A stretch of DNA of 51,450 bases from an uncultured Mycoplasmatota bacterium (GTDB lineage Bacteria; Bacillota_I; Bacilli_A; RF39; UBA660). Numbering within the stretch: the first letter of the stretch is position 1; every line of letters starts with the position of its first letter. The DNA is taken from NCBI GenBank assembly GCA_900546055.1, contig URBG01000006.1, positions 1-51,450 on the forward strand. The letters are read 5' to 3'. Below, piece after piece: positions 1 to 8,575 of this stretch. The position numbers were made by a program, and so were the translations under genes. Under the pieces are notes generated by a model, which saw only the letters and a list, made by a program, of their open reading frames with translations, did no database searches and was not told where the DNA came from.

Positions 1-988
1 CGGCCGTATCGGTCGGCCGCTCCATCGTAAAAGACCGGGTCTGATAGCTCAGGTCGGCGAACCGCAACTTCACCGTCAGCGTGCGCGCCACCAGCCCCTT
101 GCGCCGCAGCGTGCTGGTTACTTCGTCGCAGGCCGAACGCAGTAGCCCACACACCACGCGCATATCGCGTGTATCCTCGGCCAAGGTTTCCTCGGACCCA
201 ATGGATTTCTCCTCGCGTACCGTGGTAATTTCGCGGGAATCCAACCCGTGCGAGGCCGCCCATAATCCACGTGCCGCAGCCGGGGAGCCAGTGGCACGAG
301 TCAATGCAGCCTCATCCAGCTGAGCCAATTCAGCCACCGAATGCACGCCCCAAGCATTAAGCCGCTTCTCCAAAGACGGCCCGATTCCCGGAATACCACG
401 CAATGGCATCATCTGCACGAATTCGGCCGAGCGGGCCGCGGGAATCAGCAGCATGCCGTCCGGCTTGGCATTGGTCGAGGCCATTTTGGACACCAGTTTG
501 TTACAGGCGATACCCACTGAACACGTCACGTGGAAGCGCTCGGCCACCTGAGCGCGAATCCACGCGCCGATCGCGCTCGGCCGCCCCCACTCCAGCAGTG
601 CGGCGGACACATCCATATAGCCCTCGTCCACCGAAACCTGCTCGAACCGGTCGGTGACGGTCAAAAACACCTCATGCATGATTCGGTGCGACATCATGCG
701 GTAATACGCCATATCCACTGGCAGAAAAATGCCGTTCGGGCACAACCGATGGGCGCGCGCGGCCGGCATCGCCGAATTGATGCCGTATTTCCGGGCTTCG
801 TAGCTCGCGGCGGACACCACCGCGCGCGGCCCGGTGCCGATGATTACCGGCTTGCCTTTGAGCCCGGGGTTGCGCGCCACCTCCAATGAGGCATAGAAGG
901 CATCCATGTCGATATGCAGTACGGTGCATCCGGTCTCGTCGTGGCCCCAATCGCGTTTGGCGGCCTCAAGTCTCGGTGCGGTGCTCAT
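1..988 (-). CDS. dinB: DNA polymerase IV (Y family), 3' end cut by window edge
   Basis: Error-prone translesion polymerase. Read on the reverse strand from the ATG at 988-986, the product starts MSTAPRLEAAK and has the Y-family catalytic motif HIDMDAFYASLE, then the second acidic motif SVDEGYMDV, then a helix-hairpin-helix-like stretch (LRGIPGIGPSLEKRLNAWG). 329 codons are present with no stop before position 1, so roughly the last 70-90 residues of a typical Pol IV are missing. Base composition and codon use are GC-rich and actinobacterial (Bifidobacterium-like), unlike everything after about 2310. It belongs to the foreign end of this chimeric contig. Confidence 0.9.
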   Translation of the reverse strand, partial: MSTAPRLEAAKRDWGHDETGCTVLHIDMDAFYASLEVARNPGLKGKPVIIGTGPRAVVSAASYEARKYGINSAMPAARAHRLCPNGIFLPVDMAYYRMMSHRIMHEVFLTVTDRFEQVSVDEGYMDVSAALLEWGRPSAIGAWIRAQVAERFHVTCSVGIACNKLVSKMASTNAKPDGMLLIPAARSAEFVQMMPLRGIPGIGPSLEKRLNAWGVHSVAELAQLDEAALTRATGSPAAARGLWAASHGLDSREITTVREEKSIGSEETLAEDTRDMRVVCGLLRSACDEVTSTLRRKGLVARTLTVKLRFADLSYQTRSFTMERPTDTA

Positions 989-1216
989 GCCACCATTGTA
1001 GGAATGCCGAACGAGGTCATGCTCACTATGTGGCGCGCATGACGCGGCGCTCATTGTCATAATGCCGAATATCGCCGGAATTCCAAGGGTTTACGCACTG
1101 TGCGGCTGTTTCGCATGGTGGGTGCGATTCCACGGAATCGTCCACATTGCGTCACTGTCCGTAACGCCTTCCAAGTCAATGCGCGCTGTCCCGGCTCTCC
1201 GAGTAGCGTAAACCTC

Positions 1217-2164
1217 ATGAAGAAGGCAGTGGTCGGTATCCTCAACCGTGTTCCCGTGGTTCTTATCGTGATTGGTGAGGCACTGGTGATTTATTTGGCT
1301 ACGGCCGTCGCCAAACTTGCGTTCACCCAGCTCGATCCGCTGTACTCGGTGTGGTATCGCGTGGGATTCATGGCGGTGCTGTTGCTGCTGTGGCGCAGGC
1401 CCTGGAACAAGGCGAAGCGAGCGCAACTGTTTCACCGCGACGCCCGCAGCTGGGGGCTGGTCGTACTGCTCGGCTGCTCGCTGGTGCTGATGAATACCCT
1501 GTTTTATGTGGCCATCAGCAATATGGATATGGGCATTGCCGTGTCTATCGAATTTTTGGGACCGCTTTCGGTGGCGGTGATTACCGGCAAAAGCTGGCGC
1601 GAGCGGGTCGGTATCGGTATCGCGGCGGTCGGTGTGGTGCTGTTAGCTGGCATATCATTGGCCAATCCGTCCGGCAATGGCACGTTTTTGTATGGTCTGA
1701 TTGCGATTTTGATCGGCGGGTCGATGTGGGGCATGTATATCATCACCGGCCGGCGCGTGGCGGCTGGCGGCAATTCGCTGGATAATCTGTGCATCGCCGT
1801 GACCATCGGCTGGCTGGTCCAGTCCCTGTTCCTTGGCGTGCCGGCTGTGGCTCATGTGGTTCACCCCAAGGCCGATGCCACGTGGGCGCTTGAGCCCGGC
1901 GGCTCGCTGAAGCTGCTGGCTCTGCTGTTTGTGATTTCCCTGATGGCCTCGTTCATTCCCTATGTGGTGGAGCAGATCACGCTGCGACGCACCACATCCG
2001 GCGCATTTTCGGTAATGCAATCCATCAATCCCGCCATGGCGGTGGCCGTGGGACTGGCGTTCGGCGAGATTCCCAGCGTTGGTGAAATCGTCGGTGTGGC
2101 GTTGGTGATTTGCGCGGTTATCGTTACGTTCTCCGGCGACGCCGCACCCGCGGACGTTCAATAA
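1217..2164 (+). CDS. EamA-family (drug/metabolite superfamily) exporter, RhtA-like
   Basis: Predicted inner-membrane exporter of about 315 residues with around ten hydrophobic segments in two EamA halves. Conserved-looking signatures are VSIEFLGPLSVAV in the first half and PYVVEQITLRRTTSGAFSVMQSINPAMAV in the second, the pattern of RhtA-like amino-acid exporters. I chose the ATG at 1217 because the product then starts MKKAVVGILNR directly before the first membrane helix. An upstream in-frame ATG at 1100 would add 39 polar, low-quality residues. GC-rich and Bifidobacterium-like, divergent from dinB. Substrate cannot be told from sequence. Confidence 0.8.
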   Translation: MKKAVVGILNRVPVVLIVIGEALVIYLATAVAKLAFTQLDPLYSVWYRVGFMAVLLLLWRRPWNKAKRAQLFHRDARSWGLVVLLGCSLVLMNTLFYVAISNMDMGIAVSIEFLGPLSVAVITGKSWRERVGIGIAAVGVVLLAGISLANPSGNGTFLYGLIAILIGGSMWGMYIITGRRVAAGGNSLDNLCIAVTIGWLVQSLFLGVPAVAHVVHPKADATWALEPGGSLKLLALLFVISLMASFIPYVVEQITLRRTTSGAFSVMQSINPAMAVAVGLAFGEIPSVGEIVGVALVICAVIVTFSGDAAPADVQ

Positions 2165-2235
2165 TGTGTCGTTCGGCACGCCGTATCCGCAGGACGTGGT
2201 ACAGTAATTTGCTGTTGCGCATTATTGCGTAACGT

Positions 2236-2326
2236 GGAGTCATGCCTGAGTGGCCGATAGGGGCACCCTGCTAAGGTGTTAGTCGTGTTTAGCGGCTCGA
2301 GGGTTCGAATCCCTCTTTCTCCGCCA
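2236..2326 (+). tRNA. tRNA-Ser (GCT), chimeric copy at the contig junction
   Basis: Class II tRNA with anticodon GCT, a long variable arm, a perfect T arm (GAGGG at 2299-2303 with CCCTC at 2311-2315) and encoded CCA. The acceptor stem does not match: 5' GGAGTCA (2236-2242) faces 3' TTTCTCC (2316-2322), leaving T-T and C-T mispairs at pairs 5 and 6. Each half would pair in its own genome (GGAGTCA with TGACTCC; GGAGAAA with TTTCTCC). The left side is GC-rich sequence, the right side AT-rich. The gene is therefore best read as two tRNA-Ser genes fused within their shared 3' region. Confidence 0.85.
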
Positions 2327-2357
2327 ATCTTTGTTTATATTTTGTTTTTGGTAATAT

Positions 2358-2434
2358 CGCGGGATGGAGCAGTTTGGTAGCTCGTTGGGCTCATAACCCG
2401 AAGGTCGTTGGTTCAAATCCAGCTCCCGCAACCA
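2358..2434 (+). tRNA. Initiator tRNA-fMet (CAT)
   Basis: Cloverleaf with anticodon CAT and encoded CCA. The first base C (2358) faces A at position 72, the C1-A72 mismatch that marks bacterial initiator tRNAs, and the anticodon stem carries GGG/CCC pairs (TTGGGCTCATAACCCGA). Second gene of a six-tRNA array. Confidence 0.93.
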
Positions 2435-2440
2435 AAATTT

Positions 2441-2516
2441 GGTCCCGTGGTGTAGCGGTTATCACGTCTGCCTGTCACGCAGAAGATCGCGAGTTCAATT
2501 CTCGTCGGGACCGCCA
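2441..2516 (+). tRNA. tRNA-Asp (GTC)
   Basis: Cloverleaf with acceptor GGTCCCG/CGGGACC, anticodon GTC in CTGCCTGTCACGCAG and encoded CCA. Six bases after tRNA-fMet. Confidence 0.93.
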
Positions 2517-2525
2517 TTTTATTTT

Positions 2526-2601
<76 letters not shown>

Positions 2602-2637
2602 TTAAATTATTCGTTCATTTAGACTTACTAAAGTCTT

Positions 2638-2714
2638 GCGCCCATAGCTCAATTGGATAGAGCGTTTGACTACGGATCAAAAGGTTATGGGTTCGACTCC
2701 TATTGGGCGCGCCA
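2638..2714 (+). tRNA. tRNA-Arg (ACG)
   Basis: Cloverleaf with acceptor GCGCCCA/TGGGCGC, anticodon ACG (A34, so inosine is expected and TadA required) in TTTGACTACGGATCAAA, encoded CCA. Confidence 0.93.
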
Positions 2715-2717
2715 TTC

Positions 2718-2794
2718 CGGGAAGTAGTTCAACTTGGTAGAGCACTTGGTTTGGGACCAAGCTGTTGCAGGTTCAAATCCTGTCTTCCCGACCA
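2718..2794 (+). tRNA. tRNA-Pro (TGG)
   Basis: Cloverleaf with acceptor CGGGAAG/CTTCCCG, anticodon TGG in CTTGGTTTGGGACCAAG, encoded ACCA. Last gene of the array, followed at once by a terminator. Confidence 0.93.
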
Positions 2795-2806
2795 TTTCGT
2801 GAAAAT

Positions 2807-2828
2807 AACCGCAGTAGCGGTTTTTTTT
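2807..2828 (+). terminator. Intrinsic terminator of the tRNA array
   Basis: AACCGC (2807-2812), loop AGTA, GCGGTT (2817-2822), then a T run. Confidence 0.8.
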
Positions 2829-2894
2829 ATGTTCAAAATAGAGTGTGTAGCGAATAATGCAACAGCTTAACCAAACCATCTTGTGCTTTAGTAT

Positions 2895-3632
2895 TTAGTT
2901 TAATTTATAATATATTTTTTCTAAATTTTTTTCTTCAATATCAAAACTCGTCCCGTGATCATGTATTTGCCCATATCTATATCCATCTTTAAAAACGTTA
3001 ATTCGAAAACTTACTCTGATGCAACCCTCTTCAATTGCTTTAATAAATGATTTGAAGTCTTTTAATATATATAATTGGTGTTTAGTATATCGAAAGAAAA
3101 CCTCGTTATGTTCAAATTTTCTTTCGGCTTTAACAAATAGTAAATATTTTAATTTTCTATTTACTTTTTCTTCAATCATAGAAAATGACCAAGCACAGTT
3201 ATCATCAATGACTTTCCCCTCGTTATTAAATACATGTAGGACTATTTGCTCTTTTTTGTAATCAACATGTAACTTAAAGTAATGGTTATTTCCTCCATAT
3301 ACCTTTTTGTTGCTGTAAATAGACATATTGAATACATTTAAATCCTTGTCTTTATAGTATGGATAACTATATAACTCGTGAATTCTTTTTATTTCGTACA
3401 GATAGCTATCAGGTGTTGCGCTAAAAAGAGTTATATAAGTATAAAATTTAGAATTAGTTTTTGTTTTTATTTCAATTTCTCCATAGTCTGGGATTTCAAA
3501 GTTATTTTTTTCAATACCCAGTGCTTTTTCAAATGTTTTACCGCTGGCGGCTGTTCCTTTCATTTCGCTTTTAATCCATCCCTTTTCTTTTATTTTTTCT
3601 GTTTTAATTATTAGTTCTTTTAAGTCGTTCAT
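2895..3632 (-). CDS. MvaI/BcnI-family restriction endonuclease-like protein, orphan
   Basis: 245 residues. The N-terminal part has GTAASGKTFEKALGI followed by PDYGEIEIKTKT, the pattern of the MvaI/BcnI family, in which a PD-(D/E)xK site sits just after a conserved Gly/Glu motif. Here the candidate catalytic residues are E35, D49, E54 and K56. MvaI and BcnI are type IIP enzymes that act as monomers and are structurally related to MutH. No methyltransferase gene lies on either side (tRNA array on one side, xthA on the other), so it may be a solitary nuclease, a remnant, or a repair-type enzyme. The start ATG at 3632 has GGAAG upstream. Specificity cannot be inferred. Confidence 0.7.
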   Translation of the reverse strand: MNDLKELIIKTEKIKEKGWIKSEMKGTAASGKTFEKALGIEKNNFEIPDYGEIEIKTKTNSKFYTYITLFSATPDSYLYEIKRIHELYSYPYYKDKDLNVFNMSIYSNKKVYGGNNHYFKLHVDYKKEQIVLHVFNNEGKVIDDNCAWSFSMIEEKVNRKLKYLLFVKAERKFEHNEVFFRYTKHQLYILKDFKSFIKAIEEGCIRVSFRINVFKDGYRYGQIHDHGTSFDIEEKNLEKIYYKLN

Positions 3633-3760
3633 TGTCGCTTCCTTTCTATAAATTAAATTGTCGGAAATATTTTCTCCTTCATATATATCTTACAATTTTT
3701 GTTTTGTAAATCCTTTTTATTTTGCAAAAAAAATTACTTTTTTTAAATTTTCCATTTTTA

Positions 3761-3789
3761 TTGTACTAAGTATTAATTCTTGATATAAT
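3761..3789 (+). promoter_or_regulatory. Sigma-A-type promoter for xthA
   Basis: TTGTAC (3761-3766), 17-base spacer, TATAAT (3784-3789), 45 bases before the GTG start of xthA. Confidence 0.6.
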
Positions 3790-3833
3790 GTTTAAGTTAT
3801 GTTAAAGAAAATGCAATAAAGGTAGGTGGGATA

Positions 3834-4583
3834 GTGAAGATTATATCTTGGAATGTAGCTGGGTATCGAGCATGTATTAAAAAAGGTTTTATTGACTTTT
3901 TTGAGGATGAGCAGGCTGATGTTTTTTGTTTGCAGGAAGTTAAAGCGACTGAAGTACAAATACCGTACCACCCAGAGGGATACTTTTGCTATTTAAATGA
4001 GGCAGATAAAAAAGGGTATTCGGGTACTTTGATTTATACTAAAGTAAGGCCTGAGTCTGTTACGTTTGGAATAGGTATTGGTGAGCATGACCATGAGGGG
4101 CGCGTTATTACGCTTGAATTAAATAATTTTTATTTGGTTAATGTGTATGTACCTAACGCTAAAAGAGGCCTTGAAAGGTTAGACTATCGAGTTCAATGGG
4201 AAAAAGATTTTCTTAGTTATTTAAAACAACTTGAAAGAAATAAACCAGTAGTTGTTTGTGGAGATTTTAATGTAGCCCATCGAGAAATAGATCTTCGTAA
4301 TCCTAAACAAAATATTGGTAATGCTGGATTTACACATGAAGAGCGTGAGTGTTTTACTAATCTTCTTAATGCTGGTTTTATAGATACATATCGTTATTTT
4401 TATCCGAGTAAAGAGGCATATACATGGTGGAGCTATATGTCGGCAGCGAGGGATCGTAATATAGGCTGGAGAATTGATTATTTTATCGTTTCTAAACCTT
4501 TTATTTCTCATGTTAAAGATTCCATAATTTATAGTAATGTTCTAGGAAGTGATCATTGCCCGGTAGGTTTAATTTTGAAGTAA
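3834..4583 (+). CDS. xth: Exodeoxyribonuclease III / AP endonuclease
   Basis: 249 residues, the usual length of ExoIII. It incises DNA at abasic sites and degrades 3' ends in base excision repair. Visible family motifs: WNVAG (N7), CLQEVKA (E35), GDFNVAH (D144, N146), RIDYFIVS and the C-terminal GSDHCPVGL (D240-H241). The GTG start at 3834 is chosen because the protein then begins with the invariant MKIISWNV and AGGTGGG lies 5 bases upstream. Own promoter. Confidence 0.93.
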   Translation: MKIISWNVAGYRACIKKGFIDFFEDEQADVFCLQEVKATEVQIPYHPEGYFCYLNEADKKGYSGTLIYTKVRPESVTFGIGIGEHDHEGRVITLELNNFYLVNVYVPNAKRGLERLDYRVQWEKDFLSYLKQLERNKPVVVCGDFNVAHREIDLRNPKQNIGNAGFTHEERECFTNLLNAGFIDTYRYFYPSKEAYTWWSYMSAARDRNIGWRIDYFIVSKPFISHVKDSIIYSNVLGSDHCPVGLILK

Positions 4584-4639
4584 TTTGATTTAGAGCATAA
4601 AAAACAACACCTAAAAATAAAATAATAATGGGTGATAAC

Positions 4640-5134
4640 ATGAAGGTTTATATGAAACCAAGAGTAGAGAAAGAAAACTTAATGTATGCGCAGATTTTAC
4701 TTCAAGATTTTGCAGGTAAAAATAGTGAAATGACTGCAATCAATTTGTATGTTTACCAGCATCTTAACCTATTTCAAAACTATCCAACTGTCTCTAAGGA
4801 TTTAAAAGAAATAGCGGAGACGGAAATGCATCATTTAAATTTACTAGGGGAAACAATTAAATTATTAGGTGGTGATCCACAGTATGCCACTATTAATTGC
4901 GTGACGGGGGCTAAAATACCTTGGACAGCCGAAAATGTAAATTATAATGATAATTTAAAAGAAATGATTTTGTATGATATTAATAGTGAATTACAAGCAA
5001 TAGCTACTTATAGAGAACATAGTTTGTTAATCAATGATAAATATATAAGGCAGTTGTTAAAAGAAATTATTGCTGATGAAAAAGAACATGTAAAAATATT
5101 TAGAGGCATATATGCGCTGATATGCGATAATTAA
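4640..5134 (+). CDS. Ferritin-like diiron-fold protein
   Basis: 164 residues, all helical in character, with a four-helix ferritin-like pattern. Putative metal ligands are in AEIAETEMHHLNLLGE-type, NSELQAIATYREH and IIADEKEHVKIFRG segments (Glu and Glu-x-x-His in each half). Such proteins (rubrerythrin/bacterioferritin/manganese-catalase-like) usually handle iron or peroxide in anaerobes. There is no rubredoxin Cys4 domain, so it is not a complete rubrerythrin. Start: the ATG at 4640 has GGGTGAT four bases upstream; an earlier in-frame ATG at 4628 overlaps that ribosome binding site. Confidence 0.7.
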   Translation: MKVYMKPRVEKENLMYAQILLQDFAGKNSEMTAINLYVYQHLNLFQNYPTVSKDLKEIAETEMHHLNLLGETIKLLGGDPQYATINCVTGAKIPWTAENVNYNDNLKEMILYDINSELQAIATYREHSLLINDKYIRQLLKEIIADEKEHVKIFRGIYALICDN

Positions 5135-5259
5135 TTTCAATAAAAAAAATTAGTACAGTTAACGATGGCAGATGTGCGAGAAAAATTTCTTATTTTATGG
5201 ATATGTTTATAATGTAAATGTAGTTAGGAGTTGTAGGGCAGGAAGGCGGTTTTGGCTAA

Positions 5260-6000
5260 ATGAAAACAGAAATTTCTTTAGAAAATATGTCCCATAGTAT
5301 TGCATACTGGTATACGGATTTTTATAACACAAAAAGTAAAGAAACAATTTTTCCAGTAAAGAATAATGAACGTGATTATACATATAGATTACTTAGAATG
5401 AAATATAGTGACGCGGATGTTATTGTATCACCAGAAAATAGAATTTACCAGATAAATAGGGATGTATTTGTTGAACGTGAAAAAGAATCTTGTATGGTAT
5501 TTGTAGAAGATATAAGTGGTAATAAAATAAAGCGAAAAATGATAAATGAAATTCAACCTTATTGTCTTTGTGATGAAGATACATTGAAAATAAATGAATA
5601 CACCGAAAAACTTTTTTCACATAAAATTCCGTTTTCAGTAATTACATTTACTTTTGGACTTAATAGTGGATTTGAGGAATATGATGATTTTTCTATTAAT
5701 AAAGTAGTAGAATTTCTTAAAAGCAAAATCAGAGGATTATCTTATTTAAATTTAGATGCAAAAAAAATAGTTAGAGGTACAGATGTTATTGCTTCAATAA
5801 ATGCTTCACAGTTATTTATTGTGTTGACAAATATTGATGAAATTAATACTAAAAAGAAGGTTGACAGTTTAAATAATCTATTAAAAAGTTGTTTTAAAGT
5901 TCCATTTGAGATTGATGTCTTTAAATCAAAAGATTATCAAACTAATTTTGAAATGAAAAAAAGTGTGGAAGTAGCCTGCATAAATAGGCATTGTTCATAG
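5260..6000 (+). CDS. Unknown protein, possible degenerate GGDEF-like domain
   Basis: 246 residues, cytosolic, no signal peptide. The C-terminal half (about 125-235) has the spacing of a nucleotide-cyclase-fold domain: a hydrophobic strand PFSVITFTFGLN, a helix, then IVRGTDVIASINASQLFIVLTN, which resembles the strand-turn-strand around a GGDEF loop (R-G-x-D...F-x-V-L-x-N). The GGDEF active-site residues themselves are absent, so diguanylate cyclase activity is not expected. The N-terminal half is unrecognised. A TATAAT-like -10 lies near 5208-5213. The next gene has its own promoter region. Assignment is tentative. Confidence 0.5.
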   Translation: MKTEISLENMSHSIAYWYTDFYNTKSKETIFPVKNNERDYTYRLLRMKYSDADVIVSPENRIYQINRDVFVEREKESCMVFVEDISGNKIKRKMINEIQPYCLCDEDTLKINEYTEKLFSHKIPFSVITFTFGLNSGFEEYDDFSINKVVEFLKSKIRGLSYLNLDAKKIVRGTDVIASINASQLFIVLTNIDEINTKKKVDSLNNLLKSCFKVPFEIDVFKSKDYQTNFEMKKSVEVACINRHCS

Positions 6001-6136
6001 TAAATATAATATTTATTATGGACTTTTTTATTTGCAATTGTGGTTATTTTATGTGAGTGTTATTTTCATTATAGTTCTACTTTGAAAATAAACATAAATA
6101 TGTTAAAATATTAATAGTATAAAAAAGGAGGACATT

Positions 6137-6670
6137 ATGAAAATTTTATTAATTATAATTTTAGCAATTGTTATTTTGATAGTTGTTTTATATAACTATT
6201 TAGTAAAACTAAATATAAGATGTAAAAATGCTTGGTCACAAATTGATAATCAATTAAAGAGAAGAGCTGATTTAATTCCAAATTTAGTTGAGGTGACTAA
6301 AGGATATGCAGCATATGAAAGCCAAGTGTTAGTAGATGTGGTTAATGCAAGAAACCAAGCTAATTCTATGAGTGATCTAGCTAAGAATACTGAGGAAGTT
6401 AGTAATAATTTGAAAAGTTTATTGGCTTTGGGTGAAAATTACCCAGATTTAAAGGCAAATGAAGTTTTCAAAAATTTGCAGATCGAATTAACAGGAACCG
6501 AGGATAAGATTGCCTTTGCAAGACAATTTTATAATGATTCTGTGCAACATTACAATACTGCTATAATGGTATTTCCAAATAATATTATGGCAAAGATGAT
6601 GAAATATAAGGAAAAAGAATATTTTCAAGTTAGCGATAGTGAAAAAGAACTAGTAAAGGTGGAATTATAA
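6137..6670 (+). CDS. lemA: LemA family membrane protein
   Basis: 177 residues. One N-terminal membrane helix (about 3-24) followed by the LemA signature NAWSQIDNQLKRRADLIPNLVE, then a helical cytosolic or external domain ending in FPNNIMAK and a polar tail. LemA proteins are found next to M48 peptidases, as here: htpX begins one base after this stop. AAAGGAGG precedes the start. Precise biochemical role of LemA is not established. Confidence 0.9.
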   Translation: MKILLIIILAIVILIVVLYNYLVKLNIRCKNAWSQIDNQLKRRADLIPNLVEVTKGYAAYESQVLVDVVNARNQANSMSDLAKNTEEVSNNLKSLLALGENYPDLKANEVFKNLQIELTGTEDKIAFARQFYNDSVQHYNTAIMVFPNNIMAKMMKYKEKEYFQVSDSEKELVKVEL

Positions 6671-6671
6671 A

Positions 6672-7547
6672 ATGATTTTAAGAGATGTACGTAGAAATAA
6701 GTTCAAAACTGGATTAATTATTACTTTATTTTTTGTTTTTATTACGCTATTAGTCTATTTTCTTTCTTTATGGTTTTTTGATAATGTTTATATTGCTGCC
6801 TTTATCGGATTATCTATTTCGTTTATTTCAGCATTTGTATCTTACTACAATTCTGATAAAATGATATTAAGTATTAATAATGCTAGACCAGCAACACGTG
6901 AAGAGTTTTTACAATTAAATGTTTCGTTAGAATCTTTATGTATTAGTGCAGGGTTACCAATGCCAAAGCTTTACGTTATGGATACTCCGGCTTTAAATGC
7001 ATTTGCAACTGGTAGAAATCCTGAACATTCAGTTGTTTGTGTGACAACAGGATTGCTTGACAAACTCGATAAATATGAGATGGAAGGCGTTTTAGCACAC
7101 GAGTTATCACACATCAAAAATTATGATATTTTAGTATCAACAATAGCTATTGTAATGGTTGGATTTGTTTCAATTTTAGCCGATATTTGTTCTAGAAGTT
7201 TAATTTTTGGTAATCGTGATGAGGATAGTAAAGCAGGGGCTGTTTTAATGATAGTTGGTCTTGTATTTATTATTTTATCACCAATTTTTGCGACATTGCT
7301 TAAGTTGGCGATATCTCGTAATCGTGAGTATTTAGCAGATGCTAGTGCCGTGGAAATTGCCCGTAATAAGGAAGGGCTTATTAGAGCTTTAGAAAAGTTG
7401 GAAACTGAAAATGAGCCAATTCAGGTTAATAAGGCTACAGAATCTTTGTTTATTGTAAATCCATTAAAGGGAAAAGAAAAGGATTCTTTATGGAGTACAC
7501 ATCCAAGTACAGTTAACCGTATCCAAAAGTTACAAAACATTCAATAA
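6672..7547 (+). CDS. htpX: HtpX-like M48 membrane zinc metalloprotease
   Basis: 291 residues. Two N-terminal membrane helices (about 13-34 and 39-58), a zinc-binding HELSH motif (H143, E144, H147), two further membrane segments (about 152-172 and 188-212) and the third ligand in SRNREYLADA (E219). HtpX degrades damaged membrane proteins, with its active site in the cytosol. It forms a two-gene operon with lemA, closed by a terminator. Confidence 0.93.
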   Translation: MILRDVRRNKFKTGLIITLFFVFITLLVYFLSLWFFDNVYIAAFIGLSISFISAFVSYYNSDKMILSINNARPATREEFLQLNVSLESLCISAGLPMPKLYVMDTPALNAFATGRNPEHSVVCVTTGLLDKLDKYEMEGVLAHELSHIKNYDILVSTIAIVMVGFVSILADICSRSLIFGNRDEDSKAGAVLMIVGLVFIILSPIFATLLKLAISRNREYLADASAVEIARNKEGLIRALEKLETENEPIQVNKATESLFIVNPLKGKEKDSLWSTHPSTVNRIQKLQNIQ

Positions 7548-7565
7548 GCCTGATGGCTTATTTTA
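7543..7565 (+). terminator. Terminator of lemA-htpX
   Basis: AATAAGCC, loop TGAT, GGCTTATT, then T-rich. The stem overlaps the htpX stop codon. Confidence 0.75.
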
Positions 7566-7646
7566 GTATAATGTGAAATTTGTGTGATATGCTGGATAAA
7601 ATGTTGGAAATATGTTATTATTATATAGGAAACGAGGTAGAAATAT

Positions 7647-8504
7647 ATGAATGAAAATAAGAGATTAATTATGGTGGGAATTGTTATTGTTGCCGTTGTT
7701 GCTGTTATTTTATTAATTAGTTTTTGGCCAAAGGCAGATAAAAGCTTTGCTTGCGGAGTAAAAGCTGATGGTGATTATGAAAAATTGGGCAAAGTTAATT
7801 ATAAACAATATCAATGTCTAGTAAAAGAAGATAGTAAAAATGCCGTAGTTGTATCAGACGATATAACTGATAAGAAAAAGGAAGCATTAAATAGTACAGC
7901 AAAAAAAATCGGACATGTTATTTATTATTTAGATAACGAAAAGATTAATTCAGATGATATGAAATCAATTAAAAAGGATTTAAAGTATCAAGATTCTTCA
8001 TTTAAAAAAGATGTTATTGTTGTAATTGAAAAAGGTAAAGTTGCTACATTTAAAGAAGATATTTTAGATAATGCTGATGAATTAAAAACATTCTTATCCG
8101 ATGCTAAATTAGCTAAATTTGCTTGTAATGCTACACCGGATAAAGAGTATGAAAATTTAGGTGAATTAGATTATGATGGATATAATTGTTTATATGAAAG
8201 TGGTGAACCATTCGCTGTTATTTTAGCACAAACAACATGTAGTTATTGCGTTTCATATAAACCAATTATTGATGAATATGTAGCTAAGAATAATTTACCT
8301 ATATATATTATTGAAATTGATCAATTATCTGATGATGAAAGAAATGCTTTACTTTCTTCATTAAGTTATTTTAAGGATAATGAAAGTTGGGGTACGCCTC
8401 TCACTTTAGGTATTAAAAATAAAGAAGTCGTTAGCGAAATAAGTGGATTTACTGATGACGAAGGAAACCTTGACAATTTCTTTAAAGGATTAGGTTTAAA
8501 ATAA
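7647..8504 (+). CDS. Membrane-anchored tandem thioredoxin-like protein, only the second copy has CxxC
   Basis: 285 residues: an N-terminal membrane anchor (about 8-27), then two copies of one module. Each starts with the same motif: FACGVKADGDYEKLG at 34 and FACNATPDKEYENLG at 158, each ending in a Tyr-x-Cys-Leu. The second copy continues into a thioredoxin fold with active site TTCSYCVSYKP (C198, C201) and a cis-proline turn SWGTPLTLG (P251). The first copy lacks the CxxC. The catalytic domain probably faces outside and may reduce, oxidise or isomerise exported proteins. Each module also has its own conserved Cys pair (for example C36 and C57; C160 and C181), which could form structural disulfides. 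Confidence 0.75.
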   Translation: MNENKRLIMVGIVIVAVVAVILLISFWPKADKSFACGVKADGDYEKLGKVNYKQYQCLVKEDSKNAVVVSDDITDKKKEALNSTAKKIGHVIYYLDNEKINSDDMKSIKKDLKYQDSSFKKDVIVVIEKGKVATFKEDILDNADELKTFLSDAKLAKFACNATPDKEYENLGELDYDGYNCLYESGEPFAVILAQTTCSYCVSYKPIIDEYVAKNNLPIYIIEIDQLSDDERNALLSSLSYFKDNESWGTPLTLGIKNKEVVSEISGFTDDEGNLDNFFKGLGLK

Positions 8505-8528
8505 GTATTGAGTTTTCAATACTTTTTT
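8503..8528 (+). terminator. Intrinsic terminator
   Basis: AAGTATTGA, loop GTTT, TCAATACTT and a T run, overlapping the stop of the thioredoxin-like gene. Confidence 0.8.
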
Positions 8529-8575
8529 GTTATTTATTTCTTTTTATTTAATATGTTTAAATAAGGAGAGTGGTT

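Noticed and set aside
672..950. Open frame on the reverse strand inside the dinB region, and others at 81-323, 403-657 and 530-889
   Set aside because: They lie in other frames of the clearly conserved DNA polymerase IV gene and have the composition of GC-rich shadow frames.
1..2300. Horizontal transfer of a Bifidobacterium segment
   Set aside because: No mobility gene or repeat accompanies it, it runs to the contig edge, and the junction is a mispaired tRNA gene, all pointing to misassembly.
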